Of a DNA stretch of 64,000 nucleotides, positions 32,315 to 42,560 are shown piece after piece (position 1 is the stretch's first letter; each line of letters opens with the position of its first letter). The position numbers and the translations under genes were made by a program. The DNA is from Lachnospiraceae bacterium (GTDB lineage Bacteria; Bacillota_A; Clostridia; Lachnospirales; Lachnospiraceae). Under the pieces are notes generated by a model. It made no database searches and was not told the DNA's origin. It saw only the letters and a list, made by a program, of their open reading frames with translations. The stretch lies in contig JAFXDD010000028.1 in assembly GCA_017516285.1 (NCBI GenBank), forward strand, positions 1-64,000, in the 5' to 3' direction.

Positions 32315-34405
32315 TTAAATCTGAGCAACGTCCTTCATAGAGAAGCTGATGCGGCCCATCTTGTCCTTGCCAAGGCAAACAACAGTAACTGTGTCGCCAA
32401 GTGTAAGAACATCTTCTACATGTGCTATTCTTTCCTTGCTGATCTTGGAGATATGAACCATACCTTCCTTGCCAGGAGCAAATTCGATGAAAGCACCGAA
32501 TTCCTTGATACTTACAACCTTACCCTTGAAAATCTGGCCTTCTTCAAAATCAGTAACAATAGTCTTAATCATATCTACAGCACTTGCCATCATAGCAGCA
32601 TCCGTACCGCATACGGATACCTGACCATCATCTGTGATGTCAATCTTTACACCGGTACGTGCAATAATCTCATTGATAGTCTTGCCGCGCTGACCAACTA
32701 CTTCACCAATCTTTTCAGGATCAATCTGGATAGAGATAATCTTTGGAGCATACTTACCAACCTCTGCTCTTGGAGCACTGATAGCAGGAAGCATGACTTC
32801 GTCCAGGATATACATTCTGGCTTCGCGTGTTCTCTTGATAGCTTCCTCCACGATAGCTCTGGTCAGACCGTGAATCTTAATATCCATCTGGATTGCTGTG
32901 ATACCATCCTTAGTACCTGCAACCTTGAAGTCCATATCGCCGAAAAAGTCTTCTAAGCCCTGAATATCAGTTAATACCAGATAATCATCATCTGTATCAC
33001 CTGTTACCAAACCACAGGAAATTCCTGCAACCGGCTTTTTAATCGGCACACCTGCTGCCATAAGAGACATGGTAGATGCACAAACAGATGCCTGAGAGGT
33101 AGAACCGTTGGATTCGAAGGTCTCGGATACGGTTCTGATAGCATATGGGAACTCGTCCTCACTTGGAAGAACCGGTACCAATGCCTTTTCTGCTAACGCA
33201 CCATGACCGATTTCTCTTCGTCCCGGACCACGGCTGACCTTAGTCTCACCTACAGAGTAAGCCGGGAAGTTGTAGTGGTGCATATATCTCTTGGATACTT
33301 CGTTATCATCTAAACCGTCTACCTTCTGTGCTTCTGATAAAGGAGCAAGGGTAGTGATGGTACAAATCTGGGTTTGTCCACGAGTAAACATAGCAGAACC
33401 ATGTACTCTAGGAATCAAATCAACCTCTGCTGCAAGAGGACGAATCTGTGTGATGGCACGACCGTCAGGACGCTTGTGATCCTTTAAAATCATCTTACGT
33501 ACGGTTTTTTTCTGATACTGATAAAGTGCTTCCGGAATAAGGCTAAGCCACTCTTCGTTGTCTGCAAAGGCCTCTACCAGCTTATCTTCGATAACACGTA
33601 AATTTTCTTCACGAACCTGCTTTACATCCGTAAATACAGCTTCTTCCATCTCTAAAGGAGTAACAACCTCCTTCATGGCATCAAACAATTCTGCCGGAAT
33701 AGCGCAGCTTGTATACTCGTGCTTTGGCTTACCAACCTCTGCCACCATATCATTGATGAAAGCAATAATCGTCTGGTTTACATCATGAGCCATATATATA
33801 GCTTCAATCATCTGTGCTTCCGGTACTTCGTTAGCGCCTGCTTCAATCATAATAACCTTTTCAGAGGTAGAAGCTACGGTCAAGTTTAAGTCACCGTTTT
33901 TCCACTGCTCCTGACTTGGGTTAATGATAAATTCACCATCAACCAGGCCAACCTGTGTCATTGCACAAGGACCGTCAAAAGGAATATCAGAAATACAGGT
34001 AGCAATAGATGCACCAAGCATTGCTGTAAGCTCCGGACGACATTCCGGATCTACGCTCATTACCATGTTGTTAAGGGTTACGTCATTACGGTAATCCTTT
34101 GGAAATAAAGGACGCATAGGTCTGTCGATAACACGGCTCGTAAGCACTGCGTTCTCGCTTGCCTTACCTTCACGCTTGTTGAAACCGCCAGGGATTTTGC
34201 CTACTGCGTACATTTTTTCTTCGTACTCCACGCTTAATGGGAAGAAATCAATACCATCGCGTGGCTTTTCAGATGCGGTAGCGGTAGCTAATACAGTAGT
34301 ATCACCATACTGAACTAATGCACAGCCATTTGCCTGAGCACCTACACGGCCTACATCAACTCTTAAAGTTCTGCCGGCCAATTCCATTGTAAAACTTTTA
34401 AACAT
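32315..34405 (-). CDS. pnp: polyribonucleotide nucleotidyltransferase (PNPase)
   Basis: The 3'-5' phosphorolytic exoribonuclease of the degradosome. Two RNase PH domains (first from FKSFTMELAGRTLRVDVG, second with FTRGQTQICTITTL at about 345) are followed by a KH domain (IGEVVGQRGKTINEIIARTG, about 570) and an S1 domain (FKGKVVSIKEFGAFIEFAPG, about 630). Its 696 residues are normal. It follows rpsO, the conserved order, but a terminator hairpin and a structured leader lie between them, so pnp may be controlled post-transcriptionally. Confidence 0.98.
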   Translation of the reverse strand: MFKSFTMELAGRTLRVDVGRVGAQANGCALVQYGDTTVLATATASEKPRDGIDFFPLSVEYEEKMYAVGKIPGGFNKREGKASENAVLTSRVIDRPMRPLFPKDYRNDVTLNNMVMSVDPECRPELTAMLGASIATCISDIPFDGPCAMTQVGLVDGEFIINPSQEQWKNGDLNLTVASTSEKVIMIEAGANEVPEAQMIEAIYMAHDVNQTIIAFINDMVAEVGKPKHEYTSCAIPAELFDAMKEVVTPLEMEEAVFTDVKQVREENLRVIEDKLVEAFADNEEWLSLIPEALYQYQKKTVRKMILKDHKRPDGRAITQIRPLAAEVDLIPRVHGSAMFTRGQTQICTITTLAPLSEAQKVDGLDDNEVSKRYMHHYNFPAYSVGETKVSRGPGRREIGHGALAEKALVPVLPSEDEFPYAIRTVSETFESNGSTSQASVCASTMSLMAAGVPIKKPVAGISCGLVTGDTDDDYLVLTDIQGLEDFFGDMDFKVAGTKDGITAIQMDIKIHGLTRAIVEEAIKRTREARMYILDEVMLPAISAPRAEVGKYAPKIISIQIDPEKIGEVVGQRGKTINEIIARTGVKIDITDDGQVSVCGTDAAMMASAVDMIKTIVTDFEEGQIFKGKVVSIKEFGAFIEFAPGKEGMVHISKISKERIAHVEDVLTLGDTVTVVCLGKDKMGRISFSMKDVAQI

Positions 34406-34419
34406 AAAAAACCTCCATA

Positions 34420-34498
34420 TCGCAATGCTGCGACTCTCCTGAAACTACGCGGACTTATCCGCAAAAAAACTCCTATATTACTCTTCTTAGAGCAATAT
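34420..34498 (-). promoter_or_regulatory. pnp leader with three hairpins
   Basis: In the 95 bases before pnp the minus strand can form a stem ATATTGCTCT with AGAGTAATAT and a four-base AAGA loop (34475-34498), a GCGGA/TCCGC hairpin (34449-34462) and a TCGCA/TGCGA hairpin (34420-34433) next to the ribosome binding site GGAGG. In Escherichia coli a pnp leader stem is cut by RNase III and used for autoregulation; a similar role here is inference. Confidence 0.55.
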
Positions 34499-34511
34499 AA
34501 AAACTGAAAAT

Positions 34512-34539
34512 AGGCGGAACGTTATATATCGCCCCGCCT
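34512..34539 (-). terminator. hairpin after rpsO
   Basis: On the minus strand AGGCGGGGCG pairs with CGTTCCGCCT over ten bases (two G-U pairs) with an eight-base loop, followed by ATTTTCAGTTTTTA. It lies 12 bases beyond the rpsO stop. Confidence 0.8.
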
Positions 34540-34551
34540 AAATTACATACA

Positions 34552-34818
34552 TTATTTTCTGAGACCTAACTTCTCGATTAATGCACGATATCTTTCAATA
34601 TCGGTTTTCTTTAAATAGTCTAAGAGACCACGTCTCTGACCAACTAATTTGTACATACCGCGTCTGGAATGATGGTCCTTTTTATTGTTCTTTAAGTGCT
34701 CAGTCAACTCCTGGATACGAGCTGTTAATACAGCTACCTGTACTTCCGGTGAACCGGTATCACCAGGTGTTCTTGCAAACTCATTCATAATTGCGGTTTT
34801 CTTTTCCTTAGAAATCAT
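34552..34818 (-). CDS. rpsO: 30S ribosomal protein S15
   Basis: S15 binds the central domain of 16S rRNA early in 30S assembly. The 88-residue protein begins [20 protein letters not shown] and contains the conserved [22 protein letters not shown] and [21 protein letters not shown]. The start is the ATG at 34818 with CAGGAGGA seven bases before it; the frame stays open upstream by chance. It has its own promoter at 34909-34937 and precedes pnp. Confidence 0.98.
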   Translation of the reverse strand: MISKEKKTAIMNEFARTPGDTGSPEVQVAVLTARIQELTEHLKNNKKDHHSRRGMYKLVGQRRGLLDYLKKTDIERYRALIEKLGLRK

Positions 34819-34908
34819 GATAAAATCCTCCTGAAATATATAATCGCCTGTAGCTAAGTGTTGGTCGGAGTGTCCACACACCGGGCCACGGCTAAACTCA
34901 ACTTGTAC

Positions 34909-34937
34909 AGTGTACCACATCCCGGGCACCTTGTAAA
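34909..34937 (-). promoter_or_regulatory. rpsO promoter
   Basis: TTTACA (34932-34937) and TACACT (34909-34914) on the minus strand, spacing 17, about 90 bases before the S15 start. The leader is long enough for the S15 autoregulatory structure seen in other bacteria, but I did not resolve one. Confidence 0.7.
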
Positions 34938-34951
34938 GAGTTTTTTTATTT

Positions 34952-35977
34952 TTAATCCAATAAATTTACAGCCTTTACAGGTGTTCTGTAATAAGCATTG
35001 GAAATGATTATACCGGTCTTCTCGTCATTTGCATGAACAATCTGTCCGCCGCCGATGTAAATTGCCACATGACTGATTGTGCTTGCACTGTTGCCATAGA
35101 ACAATAAGTCGCCCGGCTGCGCATCCTTATAATTAATCTCAGTGCCATGAGTAGCCTGTGATCTGGAATAATGAGGAAGCTTAATACCATAGTTTTTGAA
35201 AATACTTAATACAAAACCGGAACAGTCAGCACCCTTAGTAAGACTGGTGCCGCCCCATACATACGGATTGCCTACAAACTGAATGGCATATTCACACAGC
35301 TCTACTCTTACATCACTGACTTCCTTACCGTATCTCAGCTGCGCCAGTGTAACCGCAGTATTGAGACCATCCTTTACCTCTACAAACTCAGACTTAACAT
35401 ATACCTCATCTGTATTCAGTGCACATTTTACCCAGCCGTCCAGTTCCTCGATAACCTCTAACTCATAGTCTCTTGCCACGGTAGTAATAATCTCTGCATC
35501 CTCGCCGGCACCGGCACGAACGTTTAAACCGTCTGCCTGTACTACTGCTCTCTTGTAAGCGATTTCCATACCCAGTACCTTTGCCTCGATGCCTGTCACA
35601 ATAAACTCTGCACTGACATAGCCCTCTATCTCACCGGATGTGATGTGATACCAGCCATCCTGCTCTCCTATAATCTCACAGGCTGCGTGGTTACCCATCT
35701 TGCCTACAATAGCTGCAGAAGTGCTTGGCTCTTTGCGTACATTTAAATTACCTTCTACCACTGCAATACCCAGATTTTCATAGCCCCAGGAAGCAGTAAC
35801 ACTCTGCTCGGCATACTCTAAATACTTGCTTACATCCATCACCTCATTGGTAATAGCTGCGATACCTACATTGCCAATTAAACTATTCATAGAAAGGTCT
35901 GCTGCACCTATGGTCAAATTTTGACCGCCTAACAAGAATGCCCCCAACGCTACTAATAATAACTTCTTAAATGCCAT
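34952..35977 (-). CDS. secreted NlpC/P60 peptidoglycan hydrolase with SH3b domains
   Basis: A 341-residue cell-wall endopeptidase. An N-terminal hydrophobic signal (residues 1-25) is followed by two bacterial SH3 domains ([21 protein letters not shown], about 68; [20 protein letters not shown], about 142) and a C-terminal NlpC/P60 domain with catalytic Cys in [13 protein letters not shown] (about 252), His in [15 protein letters not shown] (about 304). It would cut peptide stems outside the cell. A fully consensus promoter suggests strong expression. It stands between the ribF and rpsO units. Confidence 0.95.
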   Translation of the reverse strand: MAFKKLLLVALGAFLLGGQNLTIGAADLSMNSLIGNVGIAAITNEVMDVSKYLEYAEQSVTASWGYENLGIAVVEGNLNVRKEPSTSAAIVGKMGNHAACEIIGEQDGWYHITSGEIEGYVSAEFIVTGIEAKVLGMEIAYKRAVVQADGLNVRAGAGEDAEIITTVARDYELEVIEELDGWVKCALNTDEVYVKSEFVEVKDGLNTAVTLAQLRYGKEVSDVRVELCEYAIQFVGNPYVWGGTSLTKGADCSGFVLSIFKNYGIKLPHYSRSQATHGTEINYKDAQPGDLLFYGNSASTISHVAIYIGGGQIVHANDEKTGIIISNAYYRTPVKAVNLLD

Positions 35978-36045
35978 AATAACTCCATTAAATATTACAC
36001 GAACTTTGTAAACTTTGTTACAAATTTATTACACCCAACGACGCT

Positions 36046-36074
36046 ATTATAACAATTCCATAACAATCTGTCAA
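36046..36074 (-). promoter_or_regulatory. fully consensus promoter of the NlpC/P60 gene
   Basis: TTGACA (36069-36074) and TATAAT (36046-36051) on the minus strand, spacing exactly 17. It lies about 70 bases before the ATG and after the ribF stop codon. Confidence 0.88.
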
Positions 36075-36107
36075 GCCATATTTACAAACAGAGATAACTT
36101 TCGCGAA

Positions 36108-37061
36108 CTACGCATTCCAATATTCACTGCCCTTTTGCAAATCCTGCTTAAGCTGTCTTTTTAATGCTTCTATATCATCAAAGCTTTTTTCTGCACGGAC
36201 AAACTCATGAAACTGAACAGAAATAGTCCGCCCATATAAATCCCCTTGGAAGTCATATATATAAGTTTCTGCCAGTATCTCTCCTTTTTCACCGGCTACG
36301 GTAGGCTTTCTTCCTACATTCGTAATGGCAGAATACATGCTCTCATCTATAAAGACCTTGGTATAATACACCCCAAACGCCGGCAAAACCTTATTTTCCG
36401 GCCATTTTATATTGGCAGTAGGCATATCAAACACTTTACTGCCCATTCCGGCACCATGCTCCACCACGCCGGTCAGGTGGAAGGGCCCTTGCAAAAGAAC
36501 CTTGGCATTTGCAACAAATCCTGCATTTACACATTGGCGAATGTATGTAGAGCTGACCGGGACATCTTTGGAATCGGAATCTATAACTTCACCTATTAAA
36601 AGCTTAGGGAAAATCATTACCTCAAATCCACACTCCGCGCTATATGCCTCCAGCATGAGCCTGTTTCCCAGTCCTCCCCGTCCGAAGCAGACATCCTCCC
36701 CTGCAATCAAAACGCTGCACATCAGACTTTTTTGTAATATTTCCGTAATAAATTCCTCTGCAGGAATTGCTGCCGTTTCCTGGTTCATAGGAAATTCAAT
36801 CAGCACATCCACTCCCATATCAGTGAAAATCCTACGCTTTTCCTCTAATGTATAAAGCTCTCTGTATGGCTCCTTACTCTGGGTAAACAGGCTGGCAGGA
36901 GGCTTATCAAAGGTAAAAACAACAGTTTTAAGTCCCTTCTCTTTTTGTTCCATTAGCGCTCTTAGCAACACTCTGTGCCCTACATGTACACCGTCAAACT
37001 TACCCAATACTACGGCGGAAGGTTCTTCTAATTGAAACTCAGTTCCTTTAATAATTATCAT
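36108..37061 (-). CDS. ribF: bifunctional riboflavin kinase / FAD synthetase
   Basis: RibF makes FMN and FAD from riboflavin. The N-terminal nucleotidyltransferase domain has VVLGKFDGVHVGHRVLL (about 17-33) and the SSTYIRQCVNAG motif (about 172); the C-terminal flavokinase domain has the MPTANIKWP loop (about 208) and FGVYYTKVFIDESMYSAITNVG. Its 317 residues are normal. The ATG comes right after the truB stop (one base between), the usual truB-ribF coupling. It is the last gene of the rimP operon. Confidence 0.97.
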   Translation of the reverse strand: MIIIKGTEFQLEEPSAVVLGKFDGVHVGHRVLLRALMEQKEKGLKTVVFTFDKPPASLFTQSKEPYRELYTLEEKRRIFTDMGVDVLIEFPMNQETAAIPAEEFITEILQKSLMCSVLIAGEDVCFGRGGLGNRLMLEAYSAECGFEVMIFPKLLIGEVIDSDSKDVPVSSTYIRQCVNAGFVANAKVLLQGPFHLTGVVEHGAGMGSKVFDMPTANIKWPENKVLPAFGVYYTKVFIDESMYSAITNVGRKPTVAGEKGEILAETYIYDFQGDLYGRTISVQFHEFVRAEKSFDDIEALKRQLKQDLQKGSEYWNA

Positions 37062-37062
37062 T

Positions 37063-37953
37063 TTATAAAAACATTTTTACCGGCTTCAGCCTGCTTTCCT
37101 TTGCCACAAACTGATAAATTCCGTAAAATTTCTCCCCTCCGTACATACGTACTTCTTGTCCCTCCTGAAAATATGGAGGCTTTATAAGCATATTCGGATA
37201 CATGGCATTGCCATTGTCTAAAAATCTGCAATTCTCAGGCTTAGCATACACTGCCGGCAAATGCATAAAAATACTGTCCGGCGGAAGTATTATCTCTGCA
37301 AGTTTTCCTGCATCCCTGCATTGTTCCAATTCCTCAAGTGTAATTGCTTCCTCTAGCTTAAACATCCCTACCCTGGTTCTGACAAGACTTTTCATCGCCC
37401 CGAAACATCCCAGTTTTTCACCAATGTCATTGCAGAGGGTACGAATATAAGTTCCTTTGGAGCAAACTACACGTATTTTTACCACGGGCAGCTCCATGGA
37501 TAAGATTTCTATTTCCCTAAAGTTTACAGGACGTGCCTTACGCTCCACTTCCTTGCCTTCTCTGGCAAGCTCGTATAGTTTCTTGCCATTCACCTTTACG
37601 GCAGAATACATAGGTGGAAGTTGCATATATTCCCCCACAAAGCTTAAGACTGCCTCTCTGATTTCTTCACAACTAACCTCTACAGGACTGGTTTTTAATA
37701 TTTCACCACTTAAATCCTGTGTGTCCGTAGCTACACCAAGCCTAAGCTCCGCTATATATTCCTTTTCATGGTCACTGAAAAGCTCCACAAGCTTGGTGCC
37801 ATTACCAATGCAAACAGGCAATACACCCGTTGCATCAGGGTCTAAAGTACCGGTATGACCCATTTTTTTGATTTTGAGTATACCACGCATTTTAGCCACC
37901 ACATCAAAGGAGGTATAGCCTGCTTCTTTGTAAATATTAATTATTCCATTCAT
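37063..37953 (-). CDS. truB: tRNA pseudouridine(55) synthase TruB
   Basis: Makes pseudouridine 55 in the T-loop of tRNAs. The catalytic Asp is in KMGHTGTLDPDATGVLPV (about 40), followed by VATDTQDLSGEI and the KVNGKKLYELAREGKEVERK block; the C-terminal half has GTYIRTLCNDIGEKLG (about 172). It is 296 residues. It lies nine bases after nrnA, in the order rbfA-nrnA-truB-ribF common to Firmicutes. Confidence 0.97.
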   Translation of the reverse strand: MNGIINIYKEAGYTSFDVVAKMRGILKIKKMGHTGTLDPDATGVLPVCIGNGTKLVELFSDHEKEYIAELRLGVATDTQDLSGEILKTSPVEVSCEEIREAVLSFVGEYMQLPPMYSAVKVNGKKLYELAREGKEVERKARPVNFREIEILSMELPVVKIRVVCSKGTYIRTLCNDIGEKLGCFGAMKSLVRTRVGMFKLEEAITLEELEQCRDAGKLAEIILPPDSIFMHLPAVYAKPENCRFLDNGNAMYPNMLIKPPYFQEGQEVRMYGGEKFYGIYQFVAKESRLKPVKMFL

Positions 37954-37962
37954 ATAAATTAC

Positions 37963-38907
37963 CTATAAATGCTTTTTTATCTCTGCTATCAGCTTATCAG
38001 TCACACTCTGCAGCTTGCCCTGTATGTTGCAGCCTGCTGCCCTTACATGGCCTCCGCCGCCAAATTTCTTTGTCACTAGGGTAGCATCCAGCTTATCGGT
38101 AGTGCGAAGACTGACTTTGAAATTTCCCGGCTCCATTTCATAAATAAACACAGCACAATCCACACCACGTACTGTTTTCAGACGGTTAATAATACCATTG
38201 AAATCGCTGACATTTGCTTGAAGCCTCTGCATATCCTCCCTGGTCATATATCCCAGAAGACACCTGCCCTCTAAATACATCTGACTTCGCAATACTGCAT
38301 CCGCCATGATTTTGGACTGCTTGTAACTCTTTTCATAAAAGCTTTCCTGAATAAGATTAGCAAAATCAATATCATACTGAATCAGCTTAGATGCCGCCAC
38401 CAAGGTGCTGGGCACGGTATTAGAAAACTGAAATACACCGGTATCATGAATCATACCAAGATAAAGTGCTTTGGCAATGTTATCATCCAGACTTTCTTCC
38501 GGAATCAGGTTATAAATCAGCTCTGCTGTGGAACCGATTCCCGGATCTATATAATTCACATCTCCACATCCCGGATTGGTAATATGATGATCAATATTAA
38601 TCTTTTTCGCAGCACTTTCATATAAGGCACCGGCCTGTCCTATCCGGTCCGGCATAGAATCCAGACAGAAAAAAACATCATATTTTTCCTTGGCAGAGAA
38701 GGTGGAATCAATGTACTTTACCTTGGCAATGTGATAATATACCTTGGCAGTCTCCTCCAGATATACGGTAATGTCTGCCTCAGGCATTACCTTTTGCAAA
38801 TATAAATATAATGCCATGCAGGAGCCTACACAGTCACCGTCCGGCCTGATATGGCCGGTAATACCGATGACCTTGGCTCCCATGCATTCTTGTAACAGAT
38901 CTATCAT
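37963..38907 (-). CDS. nrnA: DHH phosphoesterase, NrnA-like oligoribonuclease/pAp phosphatase
   Basis: A 314-residue DHH-DHHA1 protein that degrades nano-RNA and pAp or cyclic dinucleotide products. Motifs: ITGHIRPDGDCVGSCMALY (about 17), the FCLDSMPDRIG block (about 78), the DHH in INIDHHITNPG (about 101), and C-terminal KFGGGGHVRAAGC (about 287). I start at ATG 38907, straight after the rbfA stop (TAGGATG), with AGAGGAAGAG upstream; longer in-frame starts would overlap rbfA by 50 bases. Part of the rimP operon. Confidence 0.95.
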   Translation of the reverse strand: MIDLLQECMGAKVIGITGHIRPDGDCVGSCMALYLYLQKVMPEADITVYLEETAKVYYHIAKVKYIDSTFSAKEKYDVFFCLDSMPDRIGQAGALYESAAKKINIDHHITNPGCGDVNYIDPGIGSTAELIYNLIPEESLDDNIAKALYLGMIHDTGVFQFSNTVPSTLVAASKLIQYDIDFANLIQESFYEKSYKQSKIMADAVLRSQMYLEGRCLLGYMTREDMQRLQANVSDFNGIINRLKTVRGVDCAVFIYEMEPGNFKVSLRTTDKLDATLVTKKFGGGGHVRAAGCNIQGKLQSVTDKLIAEIKKHL

Positions 38908-38908
38908 C

Positions 38909-39292
38909 CTACTCTTCCTCTTCATCACTTCTATCAGGAATCTGTGCCATAACCTCGTCAATTTTGGCAGACATGGCTACGCCATATTCAATAGACTGAT
39001 CCATAATAAAAGTGATTTCCGGAGTGTTTCTGAGGTTTAAATTTCTGGCAAGTCTGGTTCTCACAAAACCGGCTGCACTCTTTAAGCCTGCCAGAGTTTC
39101 TTTACAGGCCTCCTCATTTCCCAAAACACTGATATACGCTTTGCAGGTTTTTAAATCAGGTGCAACCTGCACTGCTACCACACTGGTCAATGGTGAGATA
39201 CGCGGATCCTTGATGTCACCACGAATAATTTCTGCCAGCTCGCGCTGTACCTCCCCATTGATACGAGTGTTTTTCATGCTGTTCTTTCTCAT
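38909..39292 (-). CDS. rbfA: ribosome-binding factor A
   Basis: A small KH-fold protein needed for 30S maturation and 16S 5'-end processing. The 127-residue sequence shows INGEVQRELAEIIRGDIKDP (about 10-29), ISPLTSVVAVQVAPDLKTCKA, and RNTPEITFIMDQSIEYG near the C-terminus, with an acidic tail. It lies 20 bases after infB, its usual neighbour, and runs directly into nrnA. Confidence 0.97.
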   Translation of the reverse strand: MRKNSMKNTRINGEVQRELAEIIRGDIKDPRISPLTSVVAVQVAPDLKTCKAYISVLGNEEACKETLAGLKSAAGFVRTRLARNLNLRNTPEITFIMDQSIEYGVAMSAKIDEVMAQIPDRSDEEEE

Positions 39293-39311
39293 AGACTGTC
39301 AATTCCTTTCT

Positions 39312-42300
39312 TTAACGAGGAACCTCTACCATAGTGTAAGCTTCTACAATATCCAGCTCCTTCATCTGATCAAAGCCTTCGAATACCAGACCGCATTCGA
39401 AGCCTGCCTTTACTTCCTTCACGTCATCCTTGAAACGCTTCAGACTTGCTAACTCACCTTCGTAAATCTGCTCACCTTCTCTGGAAATACGTACCTTACA
39501 GCCTCTCTGGAATACACCGTCCAATATATAAGAACCTGCAATGTTACCAACTGCACTGGCCTTAAATATCTGACGAACCTCAGCATGACCGATAACCTTT
39601 TCTTCGTAAACAGGGTCTAACATACCCTTCATAGCTCTCTCGATATCCTCGATAGCCTGATAAATAACTCTGTAAAGCTTGATTTCTACACCTTCACGCT
39701 CAGCAGTAGCCTTGGCTGTAGCGTCCGGTCTGGAGTTAAAGCCAATAATAATTGCATTAGATGCACTTGCTAACACTACGTCTGACTCATTAATCAAACC
39801 TACGCCACCATGGATACACTTTACTACTACTTCTTCGTTAGACAGCTTGGTTAAGGACTGCTTTACAGCCTCTACAGAGCCCTGTACATCGGCCTTGATA
39901 ATAATATTTAATTCCTTCAGATTGCCGGCCTGAATCTGTCCGAACAAGTCATCCAGACTCATGCGCTTCTTGGTTTCTTCTAACATGCGTGCCTTATATT
40001 CTGCCATATAGGTTTCCGCATAGGACTTGGCAGTCTTGTCACTGTCATGACTTAAGAATACCTCTCCTGCTTCCGGTACATCAGAAAGACCTAAAATTTC
40101 AACAGGTGTGGAAGGACCTGCCTCTTTCAGACGGCGTCCCTTATCATCAATCATAGCACGTACTTTACCGTAGCAAGCGCCTGCGGAAATAAAGTCACCT
40201 ACATGCAGGGTACCCTTCTGAACCAGTACGGTAGCTACCGGACCACGTCCCTTGTCTAACTGCGCTTCAATTACAAGACCTCTTGCCTGACGCTTTGGAT
40301 TTGCCTTTAATTCCAGTACTTCTGCAGTCAGAAGAATCATTTCCAGCAAGTCCTCGATACCTTCACCCTTCTTTGCTGAAACAGGACACATTACCGTGCT
40401 GCCGCCCCAGTCCTCTGCTACCAGCTCGTATTCTGTAAGCATCTGCTTTACACGATCAATATTGGCACCCGGCTTATCAATTTTGTTGATTGCAACGATA
40501 ATTTCAATACCTGCTGCCTTAGCATGGTTAATTGCTTCCACAGTCTGCGGCATAACACCATCATCTGCAGCAACTACCAAAATAGCAATATCCGTAGCGT
40601 TAGCACCACGCATACGCATTGCAGTAAAGGCCTCATGACCAGGAGTATCCAGGAAAGTAATTCTCTCACCGCTTGCTGTCTTTACAGTGTAAGCACCGAT
40701 ATGCTGGGTAATACCGCCGGCTTCCTTGTCAGTTACGTGTGTCTTGCGGATCGCATCCAAAAGTGATGTCTTACCATGGTCAACGTGACCCATTACACAG
40801 ATAACAGGAGGTCTCTTTACTAATACATCTTCTCCTTCATCTTCTTCCTTCAAAAGCTCTTCGATTACGTCAACCTTCACTTCTTTTTCGCAAAGGATTT
40901 CGTATTCCATAGCAATTTCTTCTGCTTCCTCATAGCTTACTTCATGATTTACGGTAACAATCTTTCCTTGCATGAAAAGCTTCTTAATGATATTAGAAGG
41001 CTGCATTTTCATCTTTTCCGCCAAATCCTTGATAGTAATGGTCTCAGGCAACTGAATTACTTTAATCTGCTCCTCAATAACCTCTACCTTTTTCTCAGGC
41101 TTGATGAACTTACCTGCTTTATTATTTCTGCCTTTTACATTTGTATTCTCTTCGTCGTAAATATAATCCTTTTTATTCTTACGATCCTTTTCCTGTCCGC
41201 TGGTACGACGCTCATCGCGCTTGGTGTCCTTGGCAGGTGCTACATCACCAAAGCCACCGGAATTACGACTGCCAGTTTGCTTCTTACTGCCCTGTCCCGG
41301 TCTGGTCTGTCTTGCCTCTTCCTTATCCTTATCAAACACAGGTCTGCCTGCAAAACCACCCTGACGATTGTCATTATTACGGTTGTCATTTCTGCGGTCA
41401 TTATTGAAACCACCCTGACGACTATCACCACGGTTGTCATTTCTGCGGTCACCGTAGCCGCTCTGACGGTTCTCACCGCGGTTATCATTTCTACGCTCAC
41501 CGTAGCCACCCTGACGGTTCTCACCACGGTTGTCGTTTCTTCGCTCGCCGAATCCTCCCTGACGGTTCTCGCCACGATTATCATTACGACGCTCGCTAAA
41601 TCCACCCTGACGTCCTTCGCCACGGTTTTCGCCACGATTATCATTGCGACGCTCACTAAATCCACCCTGACGGTTTTCACCACGATTGTCATTACGACGC
41701 TCACCGCCCTGACGATTCTCGCCACGTCCATCATTTCTGCGCTCACCAGCCTGACGGTTCTCGCCACGATTGTCATTACGACGCTCGCCGCCCTGACGAT
41801 TCTCGCCACGTCCATCGTTTCTGCGCTCACCAGCCTGACGATTTTCGCCACGTGCCTCATTACGCTGCTCATTTCGATTGTCGTTACGGTTTTCCGTGCG
41901 AATCTCTGTCTTACGCTCAGCCTCTGCTACCGGACGATTTTCTACACGATCATCCACGCGCTGTTCCGTTTTTGCTACAGGCTGTGCAATGTTTTCCTTA
42001 TTTACCGCACTATTAACATTGCTGCTTGCAGGCTGTTTGCTCTTACCTTCGCCCAAAACTGCTTTAAACTTGGCTGCCACCTGTTCTGCGCTGATTTCAC
42101 TCTTCGGCGCTGCAGGCTGCTTCTGTCCGCGCTTATCCTGTTGCTTGTTCTGCTTATTTTGGGAAGCCCCCATGCCGCTCTTGCTGTGCTGCGGATTACC
42201 TACAATTACAATACGCTTCTTTTTCTTTGGAGATTCTTCCCCTTTTGCTGCAGGTGCACTTTCCTTAGGCTCTGCTGCCTTCTCAGCAGGTGCAGTCTCC

Positions 42301-42545
42301 TTAGGCTCTGTGGTCTTTTCTGCTGCCGGTGCCTTTGCTTCATCCACCTTGGCTGCCGGTGCTTTTGCTTCAACTGCTTTTGAAGCCCCTGCCGCAAATT
42401 TCTGCTTTACTTTTGCCACAATATCCTCTTCCAGTGTATTCGCAGGCACCTTACCTTTTACACCATTTTCCTCCAAATATGCAATAATATCTTTATTCTG
42501 TATGTTCAGCTCTTTTGCCAGCTCATATACTCTCATCTTACCCAT
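39312..42545 (-). CDS. infB: translation initiation factor IF-2
   Basis: IF-2 delivers initiator tRNA to the 30S subunit and drives subunit joining. Residues 1-50 are an IF2_N domain ([20 protein letters not shown]); 50-220 an Ala/Lys/Pro/Glu linker; about 222-400 an Arg/Asn/Gly-rich tandem repeat with units such as [14 protein letters not shown]; about 500-555 a second IF2_N domain; then the G domain ([10 protein letters not shown] about 587, [10 protein letters not shown]) and domains II-IV to residue 1077. Start ATG 42545 is eight bases after GGAGG. The repeat makes it much longer than Bacillus IF-2 (about 716). Fifth gene of the rimP operon. Confidence 0.97.
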   Translation of the reverse strand: MGKMRVYELAKELNIQNKDIIAYLEENGVKGKVPANTLEEDIVAKVKQKFAAGASKAVEAKAPAAKVDEAKAPAAEKTTEPKETAPAEKAAEPKESAPAAKGEESPKKKKRIVIVGNPQHSKSGMGASQNKQNKQQDKRGQKQPAAPKSEISAEQVAAKFKAVLGEGKSKQPASSNVNSAVNKENIAQPVAKTEQRVDDRVENRPVAEAERKTEIRTENRNDNRNEQRNEARGENRQAGERRNDGRGENRQGGERRNDNRGENRQAGERRNDGRGENRQGGERRNDNRGENRQGGFSERRNDNRGENRGEGRQGGFSERRNDNRGENRQGGFGERRNDNRGENRQGGYGERRNDNRGENRQSGYGDRRNDNRGDSRQGGFNNDRRNDNRNNDNRQGGFAGRPVFDKDKEEARQTRPGQGSKKQTGSRNSGGFGDVAPAKDTKRDERRTSGQEKDRKNKKDYIYDEENTNVKGRNNKAGKFIKPEKKVEVIEEQIKVIQLPETITIKDLAEKMKMQPSNIIKKLFMQGKIVTVNHEVSYEEAEEIAMEYEILCEKEVKVDVIEELLKEEDEGEDVLVKRPPVICVMGHVDHGKTSLLDAIRKTHVTDKEAGGITQHIGAYTVKTASGERITFLDTPGHEAFTAMRMRGANATDIAILVVAADDGVMPQTVEAINHAKAAGIEIIVAINKIDKPGANIDRVKQMLTEYELVAEDWGGSTVMCPVSAKKGEGIEDLLEMILLTAEVLELKANPKRQARGLVIEAQLDKGRGPVATVLVQKGTLHVGDFISAGACYGKVRAMIDDKGRRLKEAGPSTPVEILGLSDVPEAGEVFLSHDSDKTAKSYAETYMAEYKARMLEETKKRMSLDDLFGQIQAGNLKELNIIIKADVQGSVEAVKQSLTKLSNEEVVVKCIHGGVGLINESDVVLASASNAIIIGFNSRPDATAKATAEREGVEIKLYRVIYQAIEDIERAMKGMLDPVYEEKVIGHAEVRQIFKASAVGNIAGSYILDGVFQRGCKVRISREGEQIYEGELASLKRFKDDVKEVKAGFECGLVFEGFDQMKELDIVEAYTMVEVPR

Positions 42546-42560
42546 GCTCACTACCTCCGT

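Noticed and set aside
34538..34930. Longer N-terminus for S15
   Set aside because: The frame is open to 34929 but S15 starts at MISKEKK behind CAGGAGGA; the extra part covers the promoter.
41240..41872. 210-codon alternate minus-strand frame in the infB repeat
   Set aside because: Same repeats read in another frame (Val/Arg/Thr-rich), with no start signal.
40944..42383. 479-codon plus-strand frame antisense to infB
   Set aside because: It is open only because the infB repeat region has biased codons; its Thr/Ile/Leu-rich sequence mirrors the RNDNRGENR repeats and IF-2 is unambiguous.
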